This document shows positions 7,177 through 16,250 of a DNA stretch of 16,250 nucleotides, piece by piece. This DNA comes from Chromera velia (Eukaryota; Sar; Chromeraceae), in the NCBI GenBank assembly GCA_018398765.1, contig JAHBMJ010002754.1, positions 1 through 16,250 on the forward strand, in the 5' to 3' direction. Within the stretch, counting starts at the first letter, position 1, and each line of letters begins with the position of its first letter. Below the pieces are notes generated by a model. The model was not told the origin of the DNA. It did no database searches and saw nothing but the letters and a program-made list of their open reading frames with translations. The position numbers and the translations under genes are program-made.

Positions 7177-8898
7177 ATGTCGGTAGTAGAACGGTTCAGG
7201 AATTTTGTTCTGTTGCTCGAGGCTCTTGACCGGTTCAAGAACATCCTCATCCTTCACGTGCAGAAGAACGGTCAAGCCCTCCTGGCAGAAGGCAGAACAC
7301 TCGCAGAGAATCTTGTAGAGGCTGCAGATGGGTTTTCTACAGCCGCCCCTTCACAAAAGAGGAATCCGCAGTCACTTTCGAGAAGATCTCCTGCCGATAC
7401 AGAGGGAATTTTCAAGAAGTCGAAGACCCAAAGGAGTCAGAAGTTGACCGCTGGAGCCTGGGCCCGCAAACAAGCAAACGGCTTATTAGATGGCAGCATG
7501 AAGAAGCAGAAGACACCTTCAGGGGGAAGAGGGAGCAATAACAGTCCCCTGTCTGCGTCATAAAGGTTGCAGATGGATGTGAAGAGAGAGAAGAGTCCCC
7601 ACAGGAGAAGTGATTGGAGGCCCGTAAGGTCTGTCCCTGGTGTGCCAGTGGACCTGTCCACCCAGAAAGAGTCTGTTGAGAGAGAAGATAGAGGTCAGAA
7701 TACTTTCCTCCAGGTGACGTCCGAAGAAGCAGAAGAGAAGGGAAAAGACAGGGAGGGGCCGTCTTCTGATGCTGGTCGACCGACTGACCAGGAAGACATT
7801 GACATGTACGACCCTAGCGGTGAAGAAACCCCGTCATTCAGTCTGGTCCAGCCCGTCCCAGTGATGGAACCCATGCCGATGATGATCGGTAGAACCAAAG
7901 CAGCTGAAAAGGGGAAAGCCGAGAGAAAGAGAGAGAAACAACAGAGGAAGAGAGAGAGGCAAAAGGAGGTGAAGCACCGTACAGAGATCAATACTATCCA
8001 GCAGGCTCGTGGGGATAGCTACCAGACAAATCTTGGTGCCTCCCTTCAAGGAGTGAGTGCAGAGATGCAAGTAGAGAGACGGGATAGGGTTGCAGTGCAG
8101 GAGGACCAAAAAAGAAGGAAAGAGGAGCGAAAGGAGTGAAAGAGGCAAGAGACTCAGAGAGCCGAAATCAACGCCCTCAGACAGAGACAGTCGTCGCTTC
8201 TTGGAAACTAAGCAAGAGCGACGGGGGAGAAAGAGCAGTGGGGGAGATTCAGCAGCAACTCCATGCCCCAACTTAGAGACCCCCATGAAATTCGAGAGCA
8301 ACAACACAGAATCACGTCAGTACGCCTTCGCAGTAGCATGGAAACAGGTCGTACGCAGGGGAAGAGGGGGTTTGGTTCGAGCGCAGCGCCTCCCCTGAGG
8401 AAAAATATGCAAACGTATCAACTCGCCTCTATCCGTCACTGCGACAAGGTGGAGACGCCAAGCATGAAGGGAGACGCAGGAGGTACCCAGTCCGGAGAAA
8501 CCCAACCACTGTCTCATAACGAATACATCCAAAAGTATTTCTCTGAACCGTGGGTACAGTATGCGATGGCAATGTTTCGTGAAGTGTGTCGTAAAGTGTG
8601 TGGGCCAGAGTTGGAGACGGAATACATTCACAGTTGTATTCTAACGCTTCTCTTTTTCTGTCCATCCACATCCTTTCATTTCGTTTTAATACGCGGTTGC
8701 TTTGGTTTTTTGCGTCTGTTTGGTTCTGTCTGCATGTCTGTACTTTTCTCACCTGCGTTGAGCAGCAATTTTTTTTTCTCGATAATCGTTTTAATCGTTG
8801 CATGCCTTTATTCAGCCGCGGGGCGCGGCGTTGGAGGAAGGGGGCACGGTCTGGGTGAGAGGAAGAGGGGAAACAGAAGAGCAGGTGACACGCAGTGA
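7177..8898 (+). pseudogene. Element C internal frame: K/R-rich protein of unknown family, three stops
   Basis: The ATG at 7177 opens a single plus-strand frame ending at TGA 8896-8898, 573 codons, interrupted only by TAA 7561, TGA 8137 and TAA 8209. Chance would give over twenty stops. Residues 1-60 are predicted helical and hydrophobic (VERFRNFVLLLEALDRF). Then follow Ser/Lys-rich sequence, an acidic patch, and a strongly charged coiled-coil-like stretch at about residues 245-320 (ERKREKQQRKRER). Residues 440-485 include a Cys/Trp-containing segment (EPWVQYAMAMFREVCRKVCG). After about 488 the frame enters T-rich DNA coding for two hydrophobic stretches and a basic tail; that part may be untranslated or intronic. 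By position it should be Gag-like, but I see no zinc knuckle and recognise no family. Confidence 0.55.
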
Positions 8899-9331
8899 GG
8901 AGAGAAAACATAGAGAGAAAGAGAAGAAGAGTTGACAGTGAGTGACGGCCAGAAAAGGAAGACTCTGTTTGTGCAGCATGATAGCTGAAACAAGGCAAAC
9001 ATTCAAATTGATCAGAAAAGAGAGAGAACAAGAGTTGAAGTAGGCAGAGGTGACTGCATTGGCTATGGATTAGCCAATCAAAGAAACAGTTCATCTTATG
9101 TACTGCTGCATTCCAGGTTCAAATCCTATGAACGATTCTTCATTCCGCTTTTCATGTGAGAAAAGAGAGCCTGCTTTGGAATCAGTCGTCATATACCTAA
9201 TCAGCAGTAAAGGCTGGAAGAGGGACAAAATGACTTGAGGTGATTTGCATAGATTCGAGACCGTTCTGTATAGACTGCGCCTTTTTGAGATCAAATTATC
9301 TCATGCTGATAAAGTGGCGGGACGCCACTCT
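8899..9331. other. 3' non-coding region of element C
   Basis: No gene. It contains a perfect 8-bp hairpin, ATTGGCTA/TAGCCAAT with a 5-nt loop (9058-9078), and a perfect 7-bp hairpin, AGTGGCG/CGCCACT with loop GGA (9313-9329), which ends two bases before the polypurine tract. GGTTCAAATCC near 9116 resembles a tRNA B box, but no tRNA fold surrounds it. Confidence 0.6.
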
Positions 9332-9344
9332 GGAGGGAGGGGGC
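9332..9344 (+). promoter_or_regulatory. Polypurine tract of element C
   Basis: GGAGGGAGGGGG lies within two or three bases of the right LTR start, as expected for the plus-strand primer. The left LTR lacks any such tract before it, which supports the stated orientation. Confidence 0.8.
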
Positions 9345-9345
9345 A

Positions 9346-9595
9346 CATAGCGTTGTGAAGGTTTGACAAGCAGTTGTGTCAGGATAAAATGAAGTACGCA
9401 CGCACAACATACGTAGGGTGTATGCATGCATGTTGCATGGCCAGGAATTAATTGTGCAGCATGCAGTCTCAATAAAGACATCGGTTGTTTGTCTTATAGA
9501 ACAGAGATAGCAGAACTACCCATGCATGACAGAACCTTTATTTGTATGTAGGAGCTAATCCCAGCTACGACTAGCTGAGGGCCTATATCCCTACG
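9346..9595 (+). repeat. Right (3') LTR of element C
   Basis: Partner of 6737-6986. It holds AATAAA at 9471-9476, a plausible polyadenylation signal that the left copy lacks. The 14-bp palindrome of the left copy is altered here by transitions, leaving ATGCATGCAT. Confidence 0.9.
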
Positions 9596-9600
9596 CACTA
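9596..9600. repeat. Target site duplication CACTA (right)
   Basis: Second copy of the CACTA at 6732-6736, directly after the right LTR. Confidence 0.75.
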
Positions 9601-10176
9601 GCAGTTTAAAGCCCTAAAATAATTATAGTCAAATTATATATAAGCTATAATATGCTATACATAGTGATATATAGTGATATACCAGTTAGAGTTCAGTCAT
9701 AAAATGATGAATATTGAATCTTACTAGAATGAACTTTTAATGAATGTCACAGATATGATTCTTACTAGTCTAAAATTGGTTTTGTAGGTTAAGTTTGATT
9801 CAGAACATGGCTAAATCTGCCTGTTTTTAGCTACTACCACTACCATTGGAACACTACTACCATAACCACAAAATTGGTAACCGGGTAGCTTAGTGGCCGC
9901 CTAGTAACCGTCCTACTTTCGTTACTTCTAACCATACTCTATAAACTTAGGCAACTGGGAAAGGACTATTCCGTCTTGGTTGGCACGGGGTTGACGGGGA
10001 GGAACTCAGAGCAATGGGGACATTTCCATAGACGGTGTAGTGGGAGCCGTTTAGGATCCCTTTTGGACGATGACGCTTAAGAAAGAGCTAAAGCACAGCT
10101 TAGCCTTTCCTGTGTGCATCGGCCATCCTACGGCTTGTCGGGGCTAACCCTTCAGCAAGACGTGATCCTATACCTC
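9601..10176. other. AT-rich non-coding DNA
   Basis: No coding frame. A 10-bp unit, ATAGTGATAT, is tandemly doubled at 9661-9680 within strongly AT-rich sequence. CTACTACCA and GGTAACC words at 9835-9900 echo the left flank of element C. Confidence 0.5.
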
Positions 10177-10248
10177 TACACATCTAGCAGGCCTTCCTCT
10201 AAAAGGACTCATATACGAACGACATAAAGCGACAATAAAAGCTTAAAT
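10177..10248 (+). repeat. 72-bp direct repeat, right copy
   Basis: Partner of 6187-6258, with seven transitions and no transversion between them. Similarity stops abruptly on both sides. Confidence 0.85.
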
Positions 10249-13001
10249 ACGGGCCCTTAAGGACTCTGGCTGAGAACTAAAAGGGCTCGGCGCGAGTTCA
10301 AAATTAAAATGCATGCTAAGGCCTCCTAAAATTCTGATTCAACTTTCAATTTTAATGAATGAATGAACTAAAGAACGAACGCAAATGAATGAATGCACAA
10401 CTTGCAGTATAAGCCGTCAGAGCCTAGCAGTTCCTTAGCTCCTAACAGTCATACTGTCTAAAGACTCTAAACTTATTGTAGATAATTGTAAATTAGGGAG
10501 GGCCCTCGCAAAGGTTATGCCCAGAGATGCTAAATTGATTTAGCTGCTTTGTCCCTCTTATCCAGCCACTTTATGGCGTCCACACAGAAGGTAAAGCGAG
10601 GACAAGAACCCTAGAGAAGGTCTAAAGAAGGAATGTATACAACACTAACTGAAACAACACTTTACAGGTTCACGTAAACCAGGTCTCAATCCTACTTTAA
10701 CTCTAAGAGGTTCTATCAAGCTTTGTCTTCAGACTAAGTCTTCCGACTCTATAGATTCAATATAATTCACTGACTTCGGCTGACTTCAACTCAAAGTTTA
10801 ACCTACCATAGGATACTAATTGCTCAGACAACATGTTGCTAAAGAGGCCAAATGTAGGCTTGCATGCATGAGCAGAGCCTCGAGTGCGACACGTACAGAC
10901 AGACTGCGTATACGCGCGGCAGCGGAGCATGGCGTTGGCATGTGGGCTCATTCAGATACAGCGCATGCGAGGGTCCAGAGGGCGGCGCCACAGGGTAGGA
11001 CTCCACAGATCCCCCCCAACCACGGACAGGGAAATCGCGCCCTCGCGATCAGCCAAACACATCCGAGCATGCGTGGAAAGGAAAGAAGGGGCGAGCAAAA
11101 GGACATGATCAACTACACACAATGCAAGCATATGCAACCAACAGAACACCATAGTGTCAAAAAAAACAAATCTCGAGCGTGTTTGCTGCATGGCGGAGGC
11201 ATTGTGAGAAAGCACTGACACAGAATTCCCTTTAGCACCGTTATTGAGACAGTCATTTACAGCCAACCGATTTTCAAGATCCAGATGCGGCAAACGGACA
11301 AGCAGAAAAGTCTCTTTCCATTGCTAGTTCTATTGATGGAAGTCAATCAGATGAACGCCGGGCGTAAACATAAACAGCTCTGCAATGAACCCCTTTTTCC
11401 TTTTTTTCATTTATCTGCGCTGGAGGTACTCCCACTGGGTAGCACTATCACTACTGCCTCGCCGGCAACGCCAACCCGCCAGGTCTTTCCTCGAAAAACC
11501 TGTTTTAGGGACGTCGGCTTGTTCGTGGTCTGCAGAAGCACACCATCTCTACCTGATGGCAGAGCCCATCACTCGACGGCCGAAGCTTCCCAATGTAAGG
11601 TCTTATGTTTTTCCAGCTTTCCATGCACCTATTTACGCGTATTTATCCTTTCATACCCCCTTGAAGGAAAGAACAAGACGGAAATGTTGGATAGAAAGAA
11701 TAACAGAGAGCAGGACACAGTCAGGCCTGTGCGGTCACATGTATGCTTGCATCTTCATGGCGATGCATGCGTTTGCAGCCCTTTACTTTACTTTTTCTTT
11801 TGTTTCTTCATCTCTCTCTTTTTCGCTCTCTTACCTTTCATTCCCCTCACTGTCCTCTTTTCTCTTCCAAGGCGCAAAGTCAGACGAGCGAACGCGGCTA
11901 CAGTGAGGCAAGAGGAGAAGGACCTACACTTTCAACAACATACTCTGCATGACAAGAGTTTGTCTCGATAGAACCAGTGGAAAAGGCAGCCACAGTGAGA
12001 AGACAGAGAAGCAAACGACCAAAACTGAGAAAAGAAAAGAGCAGACCAATCGACCTTCTACCGAGTAACAAACAGGCAGACTCAAAGGGACACGTGCGGC
12101 CAACCAAAGAAGTTGCAGGTCAAAAGTTCAGGCATGCACGAACGCATATATGCACTCCCATCACATCAGATCTTCACATTCTAAACCATCCGCGTAAACG
12201 GGATGAAAAAGGCCCACGGAAAGCCTCAGAATGAGTAATCCAGAGGGCACCTGGGGGCAGTAAATCAGAAAGCGGAGACGGGCCGATACAAAAATTCCAA
12301 GAGGGACAGACAAGCTCATTCCAACAAATCTCTACTCTTCGAACTCCTGTACACTTTCACCGTTTCCTTTTCCTCTCATTTCTCTTTCATGCCGCCTTTC
12401 TTTCCTTTGAAGCGAGACGGAAAAACAAAGCAACTCTACACCCGCGGCCCATCCACTTGGGAATTTTTGGTACCAAAACTTTAAGACCCCTGCCAAATTT
12501 TCCCTTTTTTGCCCCCTCTTTGCCAAACTTTCCCACAAAGGCTCAAATAAGGCAAAAAAGACTGCTGAAATCAAAACATCTGACCCATCGAAGGCTGATT
12601 TTCTCTAGTCTTCAATACCAAATATTCCCAAGCTAAAGACCCTTTACCAATTTTTCTAGAGTGGATGGGCCGCGCTCTACACCTCTGTGGCCTCAAAACA
12701 AAGATGCAGATCGAACAACACCAATGACAGACTGATTGAAAAGAAAGAGGCAGAACCGGTGGAAAGAAAGAGGTAGCTAACTCCATTTCACTTGCTCCCA
12801 CTCTGTCTCTCTCTCTTTCTCAAACTGGCCTGCTGAAAAGAAGCGGCCGATAGATAGAATAGCATGCCTGTAAGAGAACCCCTTCCAGTTCTCTTTTCTG
12901 AATGAAAGTAGACGGGCAGACGGAGGTACGAGGAGGTACAAACAAAACGTGAAGAGACGGAGAAACCAGAGGGCGGCAGCAAAAAGGCTCACACACATGT
13001 A

Positions 13002-13004
<3 letters not shown>
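10249..13004. other. Long stretch without a defensible gene
   Basis: The AATGAATGAATG words at 10354-10396 are a degenerate tetranucleotide repeat. From 10860 to 11210 the sequence is GC-richer, with several GCATGC palindromes. The longest frame (11285-11971, 228 codons) runs through the pyrimidine-rich tract 11780-11870 and has no recognisable motif, so I do not call it a gene. Short introns or UTR of an uncalled gene remain possible around 11780-11890, where a C/T-rich run ends in a CCAAG acceptor-like site. Confidence 0.4.

Positions 13005-13034
<30 letters not shown>
13005..13034. repeat. (AT)15 microsatellite
   Basis: Fifteen uninterrupted AT units. Confidence 0.98.
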
Positions 13035-13037
<3 letters not shown>

Positions 13038-14350
13038 CCTCTCTTCCTCTTCTCTCTTCTGTCTCACTTCCTTCTCAAAGACTGCATGCGCTTCTCTTCG
13101 CTTGTCGTCAACAACACCGTAGATCGACCGAACACACAGGAACAGACATTAACGAATGAACGGCACCCGGTCAGACCTATCGGAGGGAAAGTTTAACGCC
13201 TGCCTGTACACCGTCTGGCTCCACGCAGATGTATGTGCACAGACGGCTGGCTACCAAGGCTCCCATCCAGGGCTCCCATCAACTTCCATGCTGCGAGGGG
13301 GAGAGGCGATACCCAGAGAACCCAAAAGGCCTCTAAAGCACCGGCATCCCCCTGCAGGGGAAAGATGCAGAACGTGGACACAGAGACATGCACAGCCTGT
13401 CTCCTCGCTTTTTTTTTTTCTCGTCAAACCAGACGTCTCTTTCAAGATTTTTTCCCTCTTTACTCCTCTTCTACTCATTTTCTCTCCACCTCTTCCAGTC
13501 TCTTTCCTTCAAAGAAGGAAGCCAGGGATAACCCGAAACGTTTCAAAGCAGCAGAAGGAAACAAAAAGAAGACAGTGGATAAAGGCGCCCCCTCGTGCGC
13601 TCGTGCTCTCAGCCACATGAGGGGTCTGACTCCTATAGTAAGCCATGCGCAAATCAAGCAGGAAGCCTGCTGACCGCCTCCTGTCCGGTCTGACCAGCCT
13701 AGCTATGAAATCCTCCTTCCTGCACTGTTTCCCTTGCAGAAGAAACAATTCTTTGTAGTTGATTGGCGGCACTAAACGTTGCTTTTGAGCGTATCCACTA
13801 TTGTTGTGCCTGTGTATTTCTTTGTAGGTAACATTCATTAACTTCTACGTGCCACGGTGATCGTAATTTTTCCCACCATGCACCCTAGCTAATCAACCAG
13901 TCTTTTGAGCACATTTGAGAAGATTTGCACAGGAGTAACGATTTTAAATGCTTTAAAAGACTCTAGATTGCTTCAAGTAACCTAGTTTTACTTTATAATG
14001 AAACTAGAATATAGTAAATTTAAAAGTCACTTTGGATTCCACTAAGTCCTACTTTGGAGTCCACTCTGTTCTAAGAGAGAAGAACGATCACTCTTCCAAA
14101 AGGAGTTCCAGAAGTTCCGAATGCGCGGCACGTGCGGCGCTCGACTTGTTGTTCTCGCAGTCCACCTCTTTGATGCTCACTGACAGCTTTGCATTGAGCT
14201 TAATCCTTCTCCCGAGTTCAGTGCACGGGCGCAAAGGCGGTCACAGGCAGTTGCACGCGTAGGCAAAAGCGCGTGGCAGCGGTAATCAGGCAGTCCTCTG
14301 TCCATCTCACATGTAGCGGACATAGGAATAGGCACTCGAGTTCGAGTTCT
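13035..14350. other. No gene seen
   Basis: Pyrimidine-rich runs near 13400-13510 interrupt overlapping frames of about 150 codons that have no recognisable content. The part 13840-14030 is AT-rich and contains no frame. I see no repeat shared with the rest of the window. Confidence 0.4.
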
Positions 14351-15248
14351 TGTTAACAGAAGGACTTGGCCGTCTTGTTAAGCATAAACATACTTTGCGC
14401 ATGTCAGTAGCTACATAAAGGGAGGGAGGGAAGGGACCGAACATATTGCAGACTGCCCCACTGGTTTCTTTCTATCTCATCTCTTCTTTCTGTCTCGTTT
14501 CATCCCCTTACTACTCCAGGACCTTTCGATACATGAACTCTTAACTCCGGGCAAAAGGCCACGGCGGCCCTATGCAGACGTTTCAGTCACGTTCAGTGAT
14601 ATACTGTCATGGTCGCTTTACTTGCTACTACTTTACATACTTTTGGCCAGCCTTAATTCGATTCGCCCCCCCCACCCTGAAGAACCCCCCCTTCCTGCGC
14701 TTTCCCCGGGAAATTCCCCCATTCCCTTTCCCCCTTTTTTCTTGTTCTTTCCCCTCTTTCCCCCCTTTTCCCTTTCTCCCCCCTTCCCCATTGTCCCCCC
14801 TTCTCCCCTTTCCCCTATGACCCGCTTTGCCCTTCCCAATCCCTATTAAAAATTTTGCCAGTGCCGGTGAAAGATGAGACGGCAGCTGCCGTGTGCCCTA
14901 CTCTGTCTCTTAGTAGGTCTGCCGCGATCCTTCTGCCTCTCTTGCCGTCAAGGGCAGGCTTGATATCATTTTGTACCCCTTCTTTACTTCTTTTTTGTGG
15001 GCCTGCCACGAGCGTCGCGCCGCGCTAGGGCCGCCGCCGACCTCGCAACGCTGCGTGCGCCCAGTCTGAATAAAGTGACGTCTGACCTTTGTGTACGAAA
15101 GTTGTTCTGTGCCAGTCTCTCGATTGTGGTATTGGCTAGTCTGAATAGTGGATCAACAGATTGACTCTGCTAGGTTACACTTTAATGTGAGTCTGCCTAC
15201 GATCTACGCTTATCGTAATTGAGCCTCTAGTACCGTACGCAGCTTACA
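14351..15248 (+). other. Possible 5' LTR or leader of element D
   Basis: By position, the 5' LTR of the plus-strand Gag at 15314 must lie here or nearby. TGTTA at 14351 and TTACA ending at 15248 could be its ends, giving about 0.9 kb, with TGGTAGTACAGAGC at 15252-15265 as a primer-binding site resembling that for initiator Met tRNA. AATAAA is at 15069-15074 and ACATAAAG near 14412 could be a TATA box. The 3' LTR is outside the window, so the ends cannot be verified. Confidence 0.3.
14713..14816. repeat. Long C/T tract (G/A on minus strand)
   Basis: About 100 nt with only a handful of purines, built of C3-6 and T2-6 runs. The minus strand has many GGGG runs, so G-quadruplex or triplex DNA is possible. 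Overlapping Pro/Phe/Ser frames are artefacts. Confidence 0.9.
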
Positions 15249-15313
15249 GTCTGGTAGTACAGAGCTGGTTCGGCGAAGGGACAAATCTTTGCTCATTCTG
15301 ATTTTCTTTCTTG

Positions 15314-16250
15314 ATGTCTTTTGAGCAGTTCCAGGCGGAGGTAGGTGCGACTCTGCTAGAGGTTCAGCAGGGCCTCACCGTAGTCCAACAGACCCAGCAG
15401 CAGCAAGGGCAAATACTGGTGGAACTGCAGTAAAGACAGATGGAGCAAGCTGCTGCGGCAGTCCAGCAGCCGATGGATGTACAAGGAGACGGCATGTTGT
15501 TTGGAGGCGGACAGGGTGGTCTACCTCCTCAGGCGCCTGAAGTTTGAGAACAAGTTCCCAGGACTATACTAAAGAATCCGGATGTCTTTACAGGAGTGCG
15601 GGAGAAAGTGGAGAGGTGGTGCACTGACATGGACGACTAGTTTGTGAATGCTCAAACCGCTCCGGAACGTTAACTCGGTCTGGCCAAATCTTACTTGAGC
15701 CCTGAACTCAAGGACTGGTTTGACTTGGTGAAGTTGGAGGACGGCATTGGGTTTTGCGACTGGCCTGCCTTGAAGGACACGTTGCTTCGTCGGTACAGAG
15801 ACAAGCACGTCCGCAGGGCAGCAAAGAAGAAGATCACAATCCTCAGGTGCACTGGAACTGTCAGCGACTACAACAACAAGTTCAACGTTGAGGCTTTGAA
15901 GCTGAAAAAGGCAGGGACGAGTGAGTGGGACCTCCTCGACAGCTACATCGAGGGTTTGCCACCTGCCGTCATGTTTCAGACCAACAGGCAGGAGCCACAG
16001 ACTCTGCAGGAGGCCATGGAGAAGGCCTTAGACAACGAGGCCTGGCTTCAACAGGCATCAGCTCGGGGAGGAAAGTGGGCCAAAGGGGCAGGACCGATTC
16101 CAGGGGGGTCTCCACCGATTGACCCAACTGGACCGGCTCCGATGGAACTCTGTGGGGTGCGTCGTGGCATGCCGCTTTGCGACCCCAGATTGCCCCAGGC
16201 CCTGTGGGAGAAAAGATAGAGACGGGGACTTTGCCTCCGGTGTGGTGATC
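15314..16250 (+). pseudogene. gag: Element D: Ty3/gypsy-type Gag, partial, with in-frame stops
   Basis: The ATG at 15314 opens a frame that runs 312 codons to the window end. It is broken by TAA 15431, TGA 15545, TAG 15638, TAA 15671 and TAG 16217, with no frameshift. Residues 1-60 are Gln-rich and probably coiled coil. Residues about 120-235 match the Retrotrans_gag family: LSPELKDWFD, a following DWPALKDTLLRRY, VSDYNNKF, and DSYIEGLPPAV, then EAMEKALDNEAW. A Pro/Gly linker leads to the last TAG, and just after it CLRCGD starts a CCHC knuckle that the window cuts. Gag packages element RNA. Protease and polymerase should lie beyond 16250. The domain is recognised with high confidence; as read it cannot make full-length Gag. 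Confidence 0.85.

Larger units (their letters stand above)
6737..9595 (+). mobile_element. Retroelement C: complete non-autonomous LTR retrotransposon, 2.86 kb
   Basis: Two 250-bp LTRs (6737-6986 and 9346-9595) in direct orientation enclose 2,359 bp. A TGG-starting primer-binding site touches the left LTR, a purine tract touches the right LTR, and a CACTA duplication flanks the whole. These four marks together define an intact insertion, transcribed on the plus strand. Internally there is one long frame of unknown family (7177-8898) and no protease, integrase or reverse transcriptase, so movement would need enzymes from another element. Size and content resemble TR-GAG or small LARD elements. 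LTR ends are CATAG...TACG, not the usual TG...CA. Confidence 0.85.

Noticed and set aside
9110-9135. tRNA gene or tRNA-derived SINE from the B-box-like GGTTCAAATCC
   Set aside because: No A box at proper distance, no cloverleaf, and the T stem pairs at only three positions.
11285-11971. 228-codon plus-strand frame as a gene
   Set aside because: Passes through a pyrimidine-rich tract, overlaps other open frames of similar size, and shows no recognisable domain or codon pattern.
13156-13673. Two overlapping frames of about 150 codons
   Set aside because: They overlap each other in different frames, cross T-rich runs and have no recognisable motifs.
14572-14849. Pro/Phe-rich frames
   Set aside because: Translation of the C/T tract only.
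1-16250. CRISPR arrays, rRNA genes, bacterial operon signals
   Set aside because: No regularly spaced repeats, no rRNA-like sequence, and no ribosome-binding-site pattern or tight gene packing.

Overview
The window looks like repeat-rich nuclear DNA of a eukaryote. It has GT-AG introns, purine microsatellites, several LTR-retrotransposon remains, and no operon-like packing. The 7-mer TGCATGC, which is also common in coccidian and related alveolate genomes, recurs at least eight times. A chromerid- or coccidian-like alveolate is a guess; nothing here fixes the species.

Layout. (1) Positions 1-1577, minus strand: a multi-exon gene fragment of unknown function. Two of its introns carry the same 36-nt module next to a long GA/CT microsatellite. 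(2) Positions 1968-5612, minus strand: retroelement B, a single reading frame of about 1,215 codons with Gag (CCHC knuckle), a degenerate aspartic protease, a complete integrase and an integrase C-terminal extension. It has no reverse transcriptase or RNase H. No frameshift interrupts it, but six in-frame stops do. (3) Positions 6732-9600, plus strand: retroelement C, a structurally complete 2.86-kb non-autonomous LTR element with 250-bp LTRs, a primer-binding site, a polypurine tract and a CACTA target duplication. It carries one long, lysine/arginine-rich frame of unknown family, broken by three in-frame stops. A 72-bp direct repeat lies on each side of it. (4) Positions 9601-14350: mostly AT-rich or pyrimidine-rich DNA where I can defend no gene. 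(5) Positions 15314-16250, plus strand: retroelement D, a Ty3/gypsy-type Gag running off the window end, with five in-frame stops and no frameshift.

The most interesting feature cuts across these elements. Three unrelated retroelements are broken by nonsense codons and not by indels, and every one of those stops is one transition away from a sense codon (CAA, CAG, CGA or TGG). The two LTRs of element C differ at 21 of 250 sites, 20 of them transitions, mostly C-to-T in CpA context on one strand or the other. The 72-bp repeats differ at 7 sites, all transitions. This resembles repeat-induced point mutation or deamination of methylated cytosine. I found nothing resembling a CRISPR array, rRNA gene or convincing tRNA gene.
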